Assembly (NCBI GenBank): GCA_945878845.1
Contig: CAMCUB010000008.1
Coordinates: forward strand, 1 to 64,000
DNA: 64,000 nucleotides
Direction: 5' to 3'
From: Erythrobacter sanguineus
GTDB taxonomy: Bacteria; Pseudomonadota; Alphaproteobacteria; Sphingomonadales; Sphingomonadaceae
Below the pieces are notes generated by a model that saw nothing but the letters and a program-made list of their open reading frames with translations, did not search any database and was not told the DNA's origin. Positions 9,327 to 18,376 of this stretch are shown in pieces. Position 1 is the stretch's first letter. Every line of letters begins with the position of its first letter. The position numbers and the translations under genes are program-made.

Positions 9327-9537
9327 ACGGGGCCTTCGGTCATCGCTGCCGGAGGCTGGGTAGGCGCGGGGCATTAGCGAAGGGTTCGGGGGGCTGTCAA
9401 TGCAAACCTCCTGTCCCTCGCGCATTTCGCTCGCCGACGGCGGCGCGGCTTGCGTCGCCCCCTTGCCTCGCCCGCGCGCTTGCCGCAAAGCACCCTCGCA
9501 TCACGAGGCAGCCATCACGAGCGAGCACACCCCACCA

Positions 9538-10518
9538 ATGCCCTCCTCCACCTCTACTCCAGTCTCCTCCCCGCTGGCCGGCAAGCTGGTCACTGTCTTC
9601 GGCGGCACCGGCTATGTCGGCAACTACGTCGCGCAGTCGCTGCTCTCCCGCGGTGCGCGCGTGCGGCTTGCCAGCCGGGCGCCGGCCAAGGCGCAGAGCC
9701 TGAAGCCGCTCGCCAACTTGGGCCAGCTCCAGCTGATGCCCTGTGACGTCACCAACGAGGCGCACGTTGCCGCCGCGCTTGAGGGGGCGCAGTATGTCGT
9801 CAACCTCGTCGGCGCCTTTGCGGGCGACCTCATCAAGCTCACCGGCGAGGCGCCCGGCACCATTGCGCGCCTTGCCGCCGAGCGCCATGTCACCGCGCTC
9901 GTCCAGATCAGCGCGATCGGCGCCGATGCCGCATCGCCCACCGCCTATGCCCGGGGCAAGGCGCTGGGCGAGACCAATGCGCTCGCCGCCTTCCCGCAAG
10001 CCACCATCCTGCGCCCCTCGATCGTGTTCGGCCAGGACGACCAGTTCATCAACCTCTTCGCTGGCATGATCGAGCTGCTGCCCGTCCTTCCCGTGTTCGG
10101 GCCCGAGGCCAAGCTCCAGCTGGTCCACGCCGATGACGTCGCCGAGGCGATTGCTCGCGCGCTCGAGCACCCCGAGCTCCATGGCGGCAAGACCTACGAG
10201 CTGGGCGGGCCCGAGCAGCTGTCGATGATGGAGATCCACCGTCGCATCGCCGCCGCGCAGGGCAGGAAGCGCACCTTCCTCGCCATGCCCGATGGCGTCT
10301 CGGCGACCTTCGCCGCGCTGCCGCTCACCCCGATGAGCCGCGACCAGTGGACGCTGCTCAAGCCCGGCAGCACTGTCGCCCCCGCTGCGCTAGGCCTTGC
10401 CGACATGGGGATCGAGGCCAAGCCCTTGGGCCTGTTCCTCGACAAGTGGATGCTGCGCTACCGCAAGCACGGCCGCTTCGGCGCGGCGAACGAGCGGGCC
10501 AAGCAGCACGGCGCCTGA
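9538..10518 (+). CDS. Complex I NDUFA9-subunit-family NAD(P)-binding protein
   Basis: A 326-residue extended/atypical SDR protein. The Rossmann motif VFGGTGYVGNYV lies near residue 20, and the body has VVNLVGAF, LVQISAIGAD, YARGKALGE (the YxxxK position) and ILRPSIVFG. This is the pattern of the alphaproteobacterial homologues of the mitochondrial complex I accessory subunit NDUFA9, which binds NADPH. The frame is open further upstream, but the ATG at 9538 gives the family's usual length. It stands alone between the tRNA gene and an IS3 element. Confidence 0.85.
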   Translation: MPSSTSTPVSSPLAGKLVTVFGGTGYVGNYVAQSLLSRGARVRLASRAPAKAQSLKPLANLGQLQLMPCDVTNEAHVAAALEGAQYVVNLVGAFAGDLIKLTGEAPGTIARLAAERHVTALVQISAIGADAASPTAYARGKALGETNALAAFPQATILRPSIVFGQDDQFINLFAGMIELLPVLPVFGPEAKLQLVHADDVAEAIARALEHPELHGGKTYELGGPEQLSMMEIHRRIAAAQGRKRTFLAMPDGVSATFAALPLTPMSRDQWTLLKPGSTVAPAALGLADMGIEAKPLGLFLDKWMLRYRKHGRFGAANERAKQHGA

Positions 10519-11022
10519 GGCCGACGGGCCCGCGCGCGGCGGTGAGTCGCCCGGCCCCGTTCAGCTTGCCGTGTCTCTGGCTGTTGGTTGGAGACAGATG
10601 AGACACTGTATTTTGCCGGAAAACCCTCCCCTCGCGCACCGCATCAAGAGGGGAGGGCAGGAGGCAGTCAAGGCGCTGGGGACGGACCATGACGGCGAGC
10701 CTAACCCCGCCGCATGGCAGTAGGAAAGCGGGTATTTGCCGCTGCTCGTGGCGGGAGATTCCCAACCGGCCTACTTCTTCGCTTCTGTCCCGGCACAGTG
10801 CGATGCGAATGGCGTGTTGCCCTTGTGCAAACAGCATGGTCGCATTTCCGGATTTTTTCGCGGGACGCCGACACTCCGACGAACGACCCGGTTGCAGTCA
10901 TGCTTGATTGCGAACCCTCCGAGTCCCTGAAAGCAGCAGGGGTTCATGGGGCAGGGAACGGCTCGGATTGGGACAATCCTGCTGTTTCCAAGCAGTCGGT
11001 CGATCGGCGGCTATGATCAGTA
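10519..11022. other. Intergenic stretch with no supported gene
   Basis: About 500 bp. Small frames here lack ribosome sites and family resemblance. A 7-bp inverted repeat, gtgtctc (10571-10577) with gagacac (10600-10606), could form a hairpin shortly after the NDUFA9-like gene but has no T-tract. Confidence 0.5.
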
Positions 11023-11048
11023 TGAACCGCCCCGGCTTTCCCGGAGGC
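11023..11048. repeat. IS3-type left inverted repeat
   Basis: 26 bp, starting tgaaccgccccgg, perfectly complementary to 12318-12343. Confidence 0.93.
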
Positions 11049-11075
11049 TCCTATTTGTGAGAAGGAGCTTTCGTT

Positions 11076-11402
11076 ATGAGCAAGACCCGGAACAAATTTT
11101 CGCCTGAAGTCCGTGAACGGGCGGTGCGCATGGTTGGCGAGCATCGCGCCGATTACGGTTCGGAGTGGGAGGCGATGACCTCGATCGCCGGTAAGATTGG
11201 CTGTACGGCTGAGACGCTGCGCCGCTGGTGCCGTGAGGAGGCGAGCCGACGAACGGCACCAGCGGCGCAGGCCGCCGACGACAAGGCCCGGCTCAAGCTG
11301 TTAGAGCGCGAGGTCAAGGACCTGCGGCGGGCCAACGAGATCCTGCGCAAGGCCTCCGCATATTTTGCGCAGGCGGAGCTCGACCGCCAAGGCAAATGGT
11401 GA
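11076..11402 (+). CDS. IS3 OrfA, helix-turn-helix DNA-binding subunit
   Basis: 108 residues. The N-terminal helix-turn-helix spans [13 protein letters not shown] to [12 protein letters not shown], followed by the leucine-zipper-like helix [22 protein letters not shown] that joins OrfA monomers. The start is preceded by GAAGGAG. Its stop overlaps the orfB start (ATGGTGA at 11396-11402). Confidence 0.92.
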   Translation: MSKTRNKFSPEVRERAVRMVGEHRADYGSEWEAMTSIAGKIGCTAETLRRWCREEASRRTAPAAQAADDKARLKLLEREVKDLRRANEILRKASAYFAQAELDRQGKW

Positions 11403-12304
11403 TGTCGTTCATCGACGCGCACCGCGAGGATTTGGGTATCGAGCCGATTTGCCGGGAACTGGCAGTCGCCCCGTCCTCCTATCATGAGCATGCCCGTCGC
11501 CAGGTCGATCCCGGCAAGCGCCCCGCACGTGCCCGCCGCGATGACGAGATCAAGGCGCAGATCAAGCGTGTGCACGAGGCCAGTTCCGGCCTCTACGGCG
11601 CGCGCAAGGTCTGGCATCAGTTGCTGCGCGATGGCGTTGCAGTCGCCAGGTGCACCGTGGAGAGGCTGATGGCGGCCATGGGGCTTGCAGGTGTCCGGCG
11701 TGGCAAGACGACGGTCACCACGGTTAGCAACCCGAAAGCCCCCTGCCTGCTGGACAAGGTCAATCGTGAGTTCCGGGTTGAACGGCCGAACGCACTGTGG
11801 GTGGTCGATTTTACCTACGTGCACACCTGGGCCGGGTTCGTCTACGTGGCGTTCGTGATCGACGCCTATGCCCGCCGGATTGTGGGCTGGAAGGTCAGCA
11901 CTTCAGCCACCGCCAGCTTTGTTCTGGATGCTCTGGAGCAGGCGATCCATGCCCGCAGGCCGGGTCCGGAAGATGGCCTGATCCACCACAGCGACAGGGG
12001 CGTTCAATACCTTGCCATGAACTATACCCAGCGCCTGGCCGCTGCCAACCTCGTCCCCTCGGTCGGCAGCGTTGGCGACAGTTACGACAACGCCTTGGCC
12101 GAGACCATCAACGGCCTTTATAAGACCGAGGTCATCTGGCGGCAGCGATCCTGGCCGAGCGTATCAGCCGTGGAAATGGCGACCCTGCGCTGGGTCGACT
12201 GGTACAACAACCAGCGCCTCTTTGGCCCCATCGGCTACATCCCACCCGCCGAGGCCGAGGCAAACTACTATGCAGCCAAAGAGACACTCGATATGGTTGC
12301 ATGA
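11396..12304 (+). CDS. IS3 OrfB, DDE transposase subunit
   Basis: 302 residues with an rve-type integrase core. The three acidic residues lie in [24 protein letters not shown] and [18 protein letters not shown]. The HTH_21 segment [12 protein letters not shown] precedes them. The frame is -1 relative to orfA, and the start overlaps the orfA stop, so OrfB or an OrfAB fusion is made by translational coupling or frameshifting as in other IS3 elements. It ends [20 protein letters not shown], complete. Confidence 0.93.
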   Translation: MVMSFIDAHREDLGIEPICRELAVAPSSYHEHARRQVDPGKRPARARRDDEIKAQIKRVHEASSGLYGARKVWHQLLRDGVAVARCTVERLMAAMGLAGVRRGKTTVTTVSNPKAPCLLDKVNREFRVERPNALWVVDFTYVHTWAGFVYVAFVIDAYARRIVGWKVSTSATASFVLDALEQAIHARRPGPEDGLIHHSDRGVQYLAMNYTQRLAAANLVPSVGSVGDSYDNALAETINGLYKTEVIWRQRSWPSVSAVEMATLRWVDWYNNQRLFGPIGYIPPAEAEANYYAAKETLDMVA

Positions 12305-12317
12305 CTCAACTGAAAAT

Positions 12318-12343
12318 GCCTCCGGGAAAGCCGGGGCGGTTCA
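12318..12343. repeat. IS3-type right inverted repeat
   Basis: 26 bp, ending ccggggcggttca, perfectly complementary to 11023-11048. Confidence 0.93.
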
Positions 12344-12582
12344 CTAGCGTCAACTTTAACAACCGTTTGCAGCTAGTTGGAGCGAAGGCCCTTGAGGTAT
12401 CGTGCTGCCGTTCGGGATAATGATGCGGGTATCGGCTGTTTCAGCAAAAGCAGCCGATTTGGCACAAGTCCGCGAACTTCTTAGGTTGGGTGAGAAGGCG
12501 ACGCATTGCTTGGCTGCGATCAACGGCAGCAATCAAGTTTTGTCGCCCGCGAGCGGCCGTTTAATTCCGGCGGGCACGCATC

Positions 12583-13461
12583 CTACGCCAGCGCTGCCCC
12601 GTAGAGCGCGAGCAGGTCCGCCTCGCCCTTGGTCGCGGCCGCGACGTTATAGGCGGGGCTGTCGGGGACCATCCAGCCGTGGTCGCCGGCATAGACTTCG
12701 ACCGTCGCTGTCACGTCGGCTGCCTTGGCGGCTTCTGCAAAAGTGGTCTTGTCGGCGGGAGCCTTGGCGTCGTCGTCCTGCGCGACCGCGATCAGCAGGC
12801 TGGCGTCGACCTTGCCCAGCAGGGCGTGCGGGCTCATCGGGTTGTCGGGGCGCACCAACCCGCCGCCGTGGAAGCTGGCTGCGGCCTTGATCCGGCCCGG
12901 CACCGCAGCGGCGCTCCAGACGGTGAAGGGGCCGCCCATGCAATAGCCCTGCGTGCCGATCCCGCGTGCGGTGTCGACGCCGTCCTGCTTGTCGAGCCAG
13001 CCAGTGATGGCGGTCGCATCGCGCATGATCGCCTCGGCGGTGAGCTTGCCGCGCCACGGGCCGACCTTGCCGAAGCCGCCGTCGGCGATGAAGTCGGCGA
13101 AATCGGTGAACTGCTCGCCCGCAACGTCGCGGTAATAGGGGTTCACGACGAGCACGGTGTAGCCCGCACCCGCCAGCGCGCGGGCGATGTTGCGCTTGGA
13201 CTCGCGGATCGAGGCGATGTCGGGCCACAGGATCACCGCGGGGTGCTTGCCCTTGTCGGGCTGGACGAGGAAGCCGTCCATCGTGCCGTCGGGGGTGGCG
13301 AAGCTGACGCCCTGTTCCTTGAGGCCCGCAGTGACGCTGGCCTTGCTCTCGCTCGTCCCCGAGGCGCAGGCCGCGAGCGCCGCCGCGCCGCTCAGCGCGC
13401 CGAACTGGCGGCGGCTGATGACGCCGCGCGCCCAGGTGTCGAGTTGTGTTTCATCGCACAT
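12583..13461 (-). CDS. Tat-exported dienelactone-hydrolase-family lipoprotein
   Basis: 292 residues from ATG 13461, chosen for its GGGAGA site about 10 nt upstream over the longer frame. The twin-arginine motif SRRQFG (R17-R18) is followed by a hydrophobic stretch and a lipobox LAAC (C32), predicting Tat export and lipid anchoring. The alpha/beta-hydrolase core has the family's Cys nucleophile in GYCMGG (C174), Asp in AQDDDAK (about D229-231) and His in AGDHGWM (H261), an intact C-D-H triad. The substrate is unknown. A shorter relative with the same Tat motif lies just upstream in the same direction, likely cotranscribed. Confidence 0.85.
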   Translation of the reverse strand: MCDETQLDTWARGVISRRQFGALSGAAALAACASGTSESKASVTAGLKEQGVSFATPDGTMDGFLVQPDKGKHPAVILWPDIASIRESKRNIARALAGAGYTVLVVNPYYRDVAGEQFTDFADFIADGGFGKVGPWRGKLTAEAIMRDATAITGWLDKQDGVDTARGIGTQGYCMGGPFTVWSAAAVPGRIKAAASFHGGGLVRPDNPMSPHALLGKVDASLLIAVAQDDDAKAPADKTTFAEAAKAADVTATVEVYAGDHGWMVPDSPAYNVAAATKGEADLLALYGAALA

Positions 13462-13550
13462 GATCGATCTCTCCCGACGGGTGGCCCAGCGGCCGCATTC
13501 CAAGATTTACGGCTTGCCGAGACCCGCCCGAAGCGCCGGGAGCGTTCCGC

Positions 13551-14021
13551 TCAGACGCGCGTGACCGGCTCCAGCCGGAGGCGCGCCCATTCCGGTGTGC
13601 CGATGGCTGCCTTCTTGCTCACCTGCTGCTGGTGCCGCAGCCACCACATCGCCTGATGGGTATCGTTCGCCGCCGACAGAGCATCGCCGGTGTGGCGGTC
13701 AAGCACCAGCACCGCATAGCCCTTTGCCGACAGGTCGCGCGCTTCGGCACGCTCGGCCTCGGTCATGACGTCGCCCTTGCGCCAGGTCACCACACCGGGA
13801 TGGGTGCCGGTGGTGGGGCGGACATAGAAGGCGGAAATCGGACTGGCAGGATCGCCCACCAGGACCGTCTGGCCGGTCGTCGTGAGCTCTTTGCCGGGCT
13901 GCTCCATCAGCGCCAGGCCAACAAGTCCGGTCCCGAGCACCGCGACGCTGGTGGTCATGCCGAACTGGCGGCGCGAGACAGGCTGGCCCTTGCTGAAATC
14001 CTGAGTCGACTTCGTACCCAT
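13551..14021 (-). CDS. Tat-exported short alpha/beta-hydrolase-like protein
   Basis: 156 residues with a GGGGGAG ribosome site. The Tat motif SRRQFG and hydrophobic segment lie within the first 40 residues, followed by VRPTTGTHPGVVTWRKGDVMTE. This matches the N-terminal strand-helix part of dienelactone hydrolases, as in the neighbour (QPDKGKHPAVILWPD). The second half with the nucleophile and His is absent and the protein stops at about residue 156, so it is probably not an active hydrolase. It may be a non-catalytic partner of the full-length protein encoded 90 bp downstream; this is inference from the shared fold and signal. Confidence 0.7.
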   Translation of the reverse strand: MGTKSTQDFSKGQPVSRRQFGMTTSVAVLGTGLVGLALMEQPGKELTTTGQTVLVGDPASPISAFYVRPTTGTHPGVVTWRKGDVMTEAERAEARDLSAKGYAVLVLDRHTGDALSAANDTHQAMWWLRHQQQVSKKAAIGTPEWARLRLEPVTRV

Positions 14022-14171
14022 TGAAACTCCCCCTTACTGGCCGGCGCGTCCCGCGCGAGCGGCACGGATTGTCTGGTTGGACGCCGCTAAGGGTTCGCAC
14101 ATACCAAGGCGATGGACAAGCGCTCAGTGGAGCGGCAACATGGGACAAAAGAACACAGGGGAGTGGGATCG

Positions 14172-16346
14172 ATGGATGTAAGGCGCTGGGCCGCAGGGGC
14201 GGCCGTGTTGCTTTCGGCGGGGATGCTGGCCAATTGCAGCCAGATTTTCGGGAGCGGCGGGGAAGGGGGCGTCACCACCGCAATGCTGGTCGGCGCGGAC
14301 GGCGATGCCGCCAACTGGATCAGCCACGGGCGCACCTATTCCGAACAGCGCTTCTCGCCGCTTGATGGCGTAAACCGCGAGAATATCGGCCAGCTCGGCC
14401 TTGCGTGGTATGCCGACATGGACACCGGGCGCGGGCAGGAAGCGACGCCGCTGGTGATGGACGGCAAGCTCTACCTTACCACCGCGTGGAGCAAGGTGAA
14501 GGCCTTTGACGCCACCACCGGCACCAAGCTGTGGGAGTATGACCCCAAAGTCCCGGGCGAGACCGGGGTCAAGGCGTGCTGCGACGTCGTCAACCGCGGG
14601 CTGGCGGCCTATGGCGACAAGCTGTTCTTCGGGACGCTTGACGGGCGCCTGATCGCGCTCGACCGCAACACCGGCAAGCCCGCGTGGGAGACCGTCACGG
14701 TTGACCAGTCCAAGAGCTACACCATCACCGGCGCGCCGCGCGTGATCGATGGCAAGGTGATCATCGGCAATGGCGGCGCGGAGTTCGGGGTGCGCGGCTT
14801 CGTCGCGGCCTATTCCGCCGACACGGGCGAGCAGCTGTGGAAGTTCTACACCGTTCCCGAGGGCGGTGATGCGAAAGACCAGCCCGCCTACCTCCAGAAG
14901 GCCGCGGAAACGTGGAACATGGATGTGCTCGGCGCGACCGACGCGATCGGCGGCGGCGGCACGGTGTGGGATTCGATGGCCTACGACCCCGAGCTCGACC
15001 TCCTCTACATCGGCGTCGGCAACGGCTCGCCCTGGAACCGTGCCTATCGCTCGCCGGCCAAGGACGGCAGCGGCGGGGAGGGGGACAACCTCTACCTCTC
15101 CAGCATCGTCGCGATCCGGCCCAAGACCGGCGAATATGTCTGGCACTACCAGACCACGCCCGGGGAAACCTGGGACTTCACCGCCACCCAGCACATCATG
15201 CTCGCCGACATGGAGATCGAAGGCAAACTGCGCAAAGTTCTGATGCAGGCGCCCAAGAACGGCTTCTTTTACGTCATCGACCGCGAGACGGGCGAGTTCA
15301 TCTCCGCCAAGCCCTATGTGTCGATCAACTGGGCGACCGGCATTGATCCCAAGACTGGCCGTCCGATCGAGAACCCCGAGACCCGCGTCGACCGCACCGG
15401 CAAGCCTGCGCTCGTGATGCCGGGCGCGCTCGGCGGCCACAACTGGCACCCGATGGCCTTCAGCCCCACCGAAAAGCTCGTCTATATCCCGGCCTTCGAG
15501 GCCGGCATGCTCTACGCGCCCGAGGCCGGCTGGAAGCCCGACAAGGCGCGCGGCTTCAATGTCGGCTTCAACTTGGGCGCGGGCGACCTCCCGCCCGATG
15601 GCGGCTTCCGCAAGCAGGTCGCGGGCACGCTGCGTGGCATGCTCGTCGCTTGGGACCCGGTCGCGCAGAAGCCGCGCTGGACGGTCGAGCATCCCGGCCC
15701 GTGGAACGGCGGCTTGCTCGCCACCGGCGGCGGCCTTGTGTTCCAGGGCACTGCGGGGAGCGAGTTCAACGCCTATGACGCGGCGAACGGCAAGAAGCTG
15801 TGGAGCTTCGCCGCGCAGACCGGCGTCGTCGCGCCGCCCGTCACCTACACCGTCAATGGTGAGCAATATGTCGCGGTGCTGGCCGGGTGGGGCGGCGCCT
15901 ATGCGATCACGGTCGACGGCGATCTGCTCGCAAGGAAGGCCCCGGTGCGCAACATCAGCCGCCTGCTGGTGTTCAAGATCGGCGGCAAGGCGCAGCTGCC
16001 TGCGCCGCCCGCGCTTGCCGACCTGCCGCTCGACCCGCCGCCGAGCACCGCGCCGGCTGCGTTGATCGCAGTGGGGCAGGCCAAATATGCCCGCTATTGC
16101 GCCGTGTGCCATGCGCCGGGGGCGGTCGGATCGACCGTGCTGCCCGACCTGCGCCGCGCCGGATCGCTCGAGAGCGCCGCCACGTGGAGCGCGGTGGTGC
16201 ATGACGGCGCGCTCAAGGATCGCGGTATGGCGAGTTTTGCAGGCTCTTTGTCGAAAGACGAGATCGAGGCGATCCGCGCTTATGTCATCAAGCGGGCGAA
16301 CGAGGACAAGGCGCTCGAGGCGGGGAAGAAAATCGCCCGGCGCTGA
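14172..16346 (+). CDS. PQQ-dependent alcohol dehydrogenase with C-terminal cytochrome c domain, lipoprotein
   Basis: 724 residues from ATG 14172 (site ACAGGGGAG). A lipoprotein signal ends at the lipobox LANC. The eight-bladed propeller carries the vicinal disulfide C136-C137 (KACCDVV) that contacts PQQ, the tryptophan-docking repeats, GNGGAEFG and GNGSPWNR metal-site loops, and the catalytic Asp D335 in ETWDFTATQ. The residue two after it is Thr (T337), the calcium-type pattern rather than the Asp of lanthanide enzymes. The C-terminal haem domain has CAVCH (C643, C646, H647) and a likely Met ligand M686. It oxidises alcohols in the periplasm and passes electrons on through its own haem. A BNR-repeat gene follows after 21 bp. 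Confidence 0.92.
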   Translation: MDVRRWAAGAAVLLSAGMLANCSQIFGSGGEGGVTTAMLVGADGDAANWISHGRTYSEQRFSPLDGVNRENIGQLGLAWYADMDTGRGQEATPLVMDGKLYLTTAWSKVKAFDATTGTKLWEYDPKVPGETGVKACCDVVNRGLAAYGDKLFFGTLDGRLIALDRNTGKPAWETVTVDQSKSYTITGAPRVIDGKVIIGNGGAEFGVRGFVAAYSADTGEQLWKFYTVPEGGDAKDQPAYLQKAAETWNMDVLGATDAIGGGGTVWDSMAYDPELDLLYIGVGNGSPWNRAYRSPAKDGSGGEGDNLYLSSIVAIRPKTGEYVWHYQTTPGETWDFTATQHIMLADMEIEGKLRKVLMQAPKNGFFYVIDRETGEFISAKPYVSINWATGIDPKTGRPIENPETRVDRTGKPALVMPGALGGHNWHPMAFSPTEKLVYIPAFEAGMLYAPEAGWKPDKARGFNVGFNLGAGDLPPDGGFRKQVAGTLRGMLVAWDPVAQKPRWTVEHPGPWNGGLLATGGGLVFQGTAGSEFNAYDAANGKKLWSFAAQTGVVAPPVTYTVNGEQYVAVLAGWGGAYAITVDGDLLARKAPVRNISRLLVFKIGGKAQLPAPPALADLPLDPPPSTAPAALIAVGQAKYARYCAVCHAPGAVGSTVLPDLRRAGSLESAATWSAVVHDGALKDRGMASFAGSLSKDEIEAIRAYVIKRANEDKALEAGKKIARR

Positions 16347-16367
16347 TCAGCAAAGGGTCGCTACAAT

Positions 16368-17477
16368 ATGAGAATGCTTGCCGTCGCAGCGCTCGCCGCG
16401 CTGGCCTATAGCGCGCCGCTCGCTGCCGAAGAGGCCGCGCCCGCTCCGGCGGCGGCCGCATCGGGCGAGTGGCGCACCTTCGCCACTGAGGCCTATCGCG
16501 GCAAGCGCGACTCCGTCAGCTTCGTCGATGACAGCCACGGCTGGTACGGCACCGGCGCGGGCGATCTCATCGCCACCAAGGATGGCGGCGCGACGTGGGA
16601 GAAGGTAGCCAGCCGCCCGGGTACCTTCGTGCGCGCGGTCGGCTTCGTCGACCGCCAGAACGGCTTCATCGGCAATATCGGCACCGACTACTACCCCGGC
16701 GTCACCGACACGACCCCGCTCTACCGCACCCGCGACGGCGGGCAGACGTGGGAGGCGGTCGATACCGGAGAGGCCACCATCAAGGGCGTCTGCGCGATCG
16801 ACATTCTTTCGGTGAAGCGCATCTATCAGGGCGAGCTTCAGCCGCGCACCGTGATCCACGCCGCCGGGCGTGTGGGCGGACCGACCGGCATGCTGCGCTC
16901 GGTCGATGGCGGCGCAACGTGGAACGTGATCGACATGGCCCCGCACGCCGGGATGATCCTCGACGTGAAGTTCTTCGACGAGATGATCGGCCTCGTCTTC
17001 GCCGCGAGCCATCCCGATCCCGCGCAGGCCGAGGGGCTGGTGCTGCGCACCGAGGATGGCGGCAAGACGTGGAAGGAAGTCTACCGCTCGGGCCGCAAGC
17101 TCGAGCTGATCTGGAAGGCGAGTTTCCCCGAAGGCGGCGACACCGGCTATGCCACGGTCCAATCCTATGACGCGGCGCGCGCCACCCAGCTGGTGATCCG
17201 CAGCGACGACAAGGGCAAGACCTGGCGCGAGATCGAGATGGCGCAGGACAACACCGCGCGCCAGTTCGGCATCGGCTTCGTCAACGCCGAAGTCGGCTTC
17301 GTCGGCACTGCGGCGGGCGGCTTTGCCACCAGGGACGGCGGCGTAACGTGGGAGCGCGCGCCGATCGCGCGGGCGGCGAACAAGTTCCAAGCCGTGCCAA
17401 CCGGGGCAGGCGTCAGGCTTTACGCCATCGGCACCGAGGTGCAGGCAATCGACCTCCCCGCACCGGGCAAGCGCTGA
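16368..17477 (+). CDS. Exported YCF48/BNR-repeat beta-propeller protein
   Basis: 369 residues with a signal peptide ending LAAEEA. Several Asp-box (BNR) blades follow: KDGGATWEKV, RDGGQTWEAV, VDGGATWNVI, EDGGKTWKEV, DKGKTWREI and RDGGVTWERA. This is the layout of YCF48-like proteins (related to the photosystem II assembly factor HCF136) and of sialidase-like propellers without catalytic residues. It starts 21 bp after the PQQ dehydrogenase and is followed 2 bp later by a phosphatase-like gene, so all three form an operon. A role in folding or docking of the dehydrogenase is plausible but inferred only from linkage. Confidence 0.8.
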   Translation: MRMLAVAALAALAYSAPLAAEEAAPAPAAAASGEWRTFATEAYRGKRDSVSFVDDSHGWYGTGAGDLIATKDGGATWEKVASRPGTFVRAVGFVDRQNGFIGNIGTDYYPGVTDTTPLYRTRDGGQTWEAVDTGEATIKGVCAIDILSVKRIYQGELQPRTVIHAAGRVGGPTGMLRSVDGGATWNVIDMAPHAGMILDVKFFDEMIGLVFAASHPDPAQAEGLVLRTEDGGKTWKEVYRSGRKLELIWKASFPEGGDTGYATVQSYDAARATQLVIRSDDKGKTWREIEMAQDNTARQFGIGFVNAEVGFVGTAAGGFATRDGGVTWERAPIARAANKFQAVPTGAGVRLYAIGTEVQAIDLPAPGKR

Positions 17478-17479
17478 GC

Positions 17480-17932
17480 ATGGCAGGCGATCCCGCCGAC
17501 ATCCGCAACTGGCAGCGGCGGCCTGACGGGATCACCACCTCGGGCAAGCTCGAGGCGGGTGACCCGGCGCGCCTCGCCGCGATCGGCGTGCGGCACGTCG
17601 TGAACCTTGCGCTCGACAGCCACCCTGAGGCGCTGGCGGGCGAGGGCGCGCTGCTGGCCGCCCACGGCATCGCCTACACCCACATCCCGGTGCCCTTCGA
17701 CGCGCCAACGCCCGACCACGTCGCCGCGCTGGCCGAGGCCCTCGCGACGCATCCCGGCGCTGTCCACGTGCATTGCATCATGAACTTCCGGGTGACGGCA
17801 TTTTTCTACCTGCTCGATGTCGCTGCAGGAGTGCCTGAGGCCAAAGCGCGGGCGCGCATGGCGATGGTGTGGAACCCGCTCGAGGACGAGCGCGCGCCCG
17901 AAGCGTGGCGCGCGCTCTTGCGGGGCGATTAG
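17480..17932 (+). CDS. Tyrosine-phosphatase-fold protein (DUF442/BLH-like)
   Basis: 150 residues from ATG 17480, two bases after the preceding stop, third gene of the PQQ dehydrogenase operon. It has the family's ITTSGKL, LGVRHVVNLAL-type N-terminus and the P-loop VHVHCIMNFRVTAF with Cys and Arg spaced as C-x4-R. Relatives are annotated as protein tyrosine phosphatases or beta-lactamase-hydrolase-like proteins; the substrate is unknown. Its stop overlaps the convergent stop of the next gene. Confidence 0.75.
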   Translation: MAGDPADIRNWQRRPDGITTSGKLEAGDPARLAAIGVRHVVNLALDSHPEALAGEGALLAAHGIAYTHIPVPFDAPTPDHVAALAEALATHPGAVHVHCIMNFRVTAFFYLLDVAAGVPEAKARARMAMVWNPLEDERAPEAWRALLRGD

Positions 17933-18342
17933 CCCCCGAAAAAATTCAGCTCCAGCAGCACGTTGTTGGGATCAGCCGTAAAAATCTGCCTGAGCCCGAT
18001 CGCGGGAATGTCGTTGACCTTGTAATCGGCCCCCCGGGCATCAAGCCGCGCCTTCACCTCTGCAAAGTCACCGCAGCGCAGCGCCACGTGGTGGATCGCG
18101 CCGGTCTCGGCCCCCGGCGTCACCGCGCGCTCGAAGGTGCGCGGGCAATCGACCGCATTGAGGTGCAGGATCGCCTGCCCGCCCGCATCATACATCCAGC
18201 GCGCGTTCTGCGGCGTCAGCGGCGGCGGCCCGTCGCGCTCCTCGAGGTCGAGCAGTTCGGCATAGAACCGCGCGGTCTCGGCGAGCCGGTCGGTGATGAT
18301 GTTCACATGGTCGAGGCGCTGGACGATCATGGTCAGCACCAT
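17929..18342 (-). CDS. VOC-family (glyoxalase/bleomycin-resistance fold) protein
   Basis: 137 residues with two beta-alpha-beta-beta-beta modules. Candidate metal ligands are the His in RLDHVNI, the His in AIHHVAL and the Glu in NVLLELNFF, the usual vicinal-oxygen-chelate set. A GTGAGG site precedes the first ATG. The reaction cannot be told from sequence. It lies downstream of, and codirectional with, the beta-lactamase-like gene. Confidence 0.82.
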   Translation of the reverse strand: MVLTMIVQRLDHVNIITDRLAETARFYAELLDLEERDGPPPLTPQNARWMYDAGGQAILHLNAVDCPRTFERAVTPGAETGAIHHVALRCGDFAEVKARLDARGADYKVNDIPAIGLRQIFTADPNNVLLELNFFGG

Positions 18343-18376
18343 GCCTCACCCGCGCCGCGAGCGCACCTCTCGAAAA

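Larger units (their letters stand above)
11023..12343 (+). mobile_element. IS3-family insertion sequence, intact
   Basis: Perfect 26-bp terminal inverted repeats (11023-11048 and 12318-12343) enclose overlapping orfA and orfB typical of IS3. The immediate flanks (cagta on the left, ctagc on the right) do not show a matching target duplication, so the copy may have lost one flank by recombination. Confidence 0.93.

Noticed and set aside
12402..12890. 162-codon frame after the IS3 element
   Set aside because: The second half is antisense to the dienelactone-hydrolase gene and the first half has no start signal.
14124..16202. Long minus-strand open frame opposite the PQQ dehydrogenase
   Set aside because: It is the antisense shadow of a GC-rich gene with clear catalytic motifs; the shadow protein is His/Arg/Ala-rich and matches no family.
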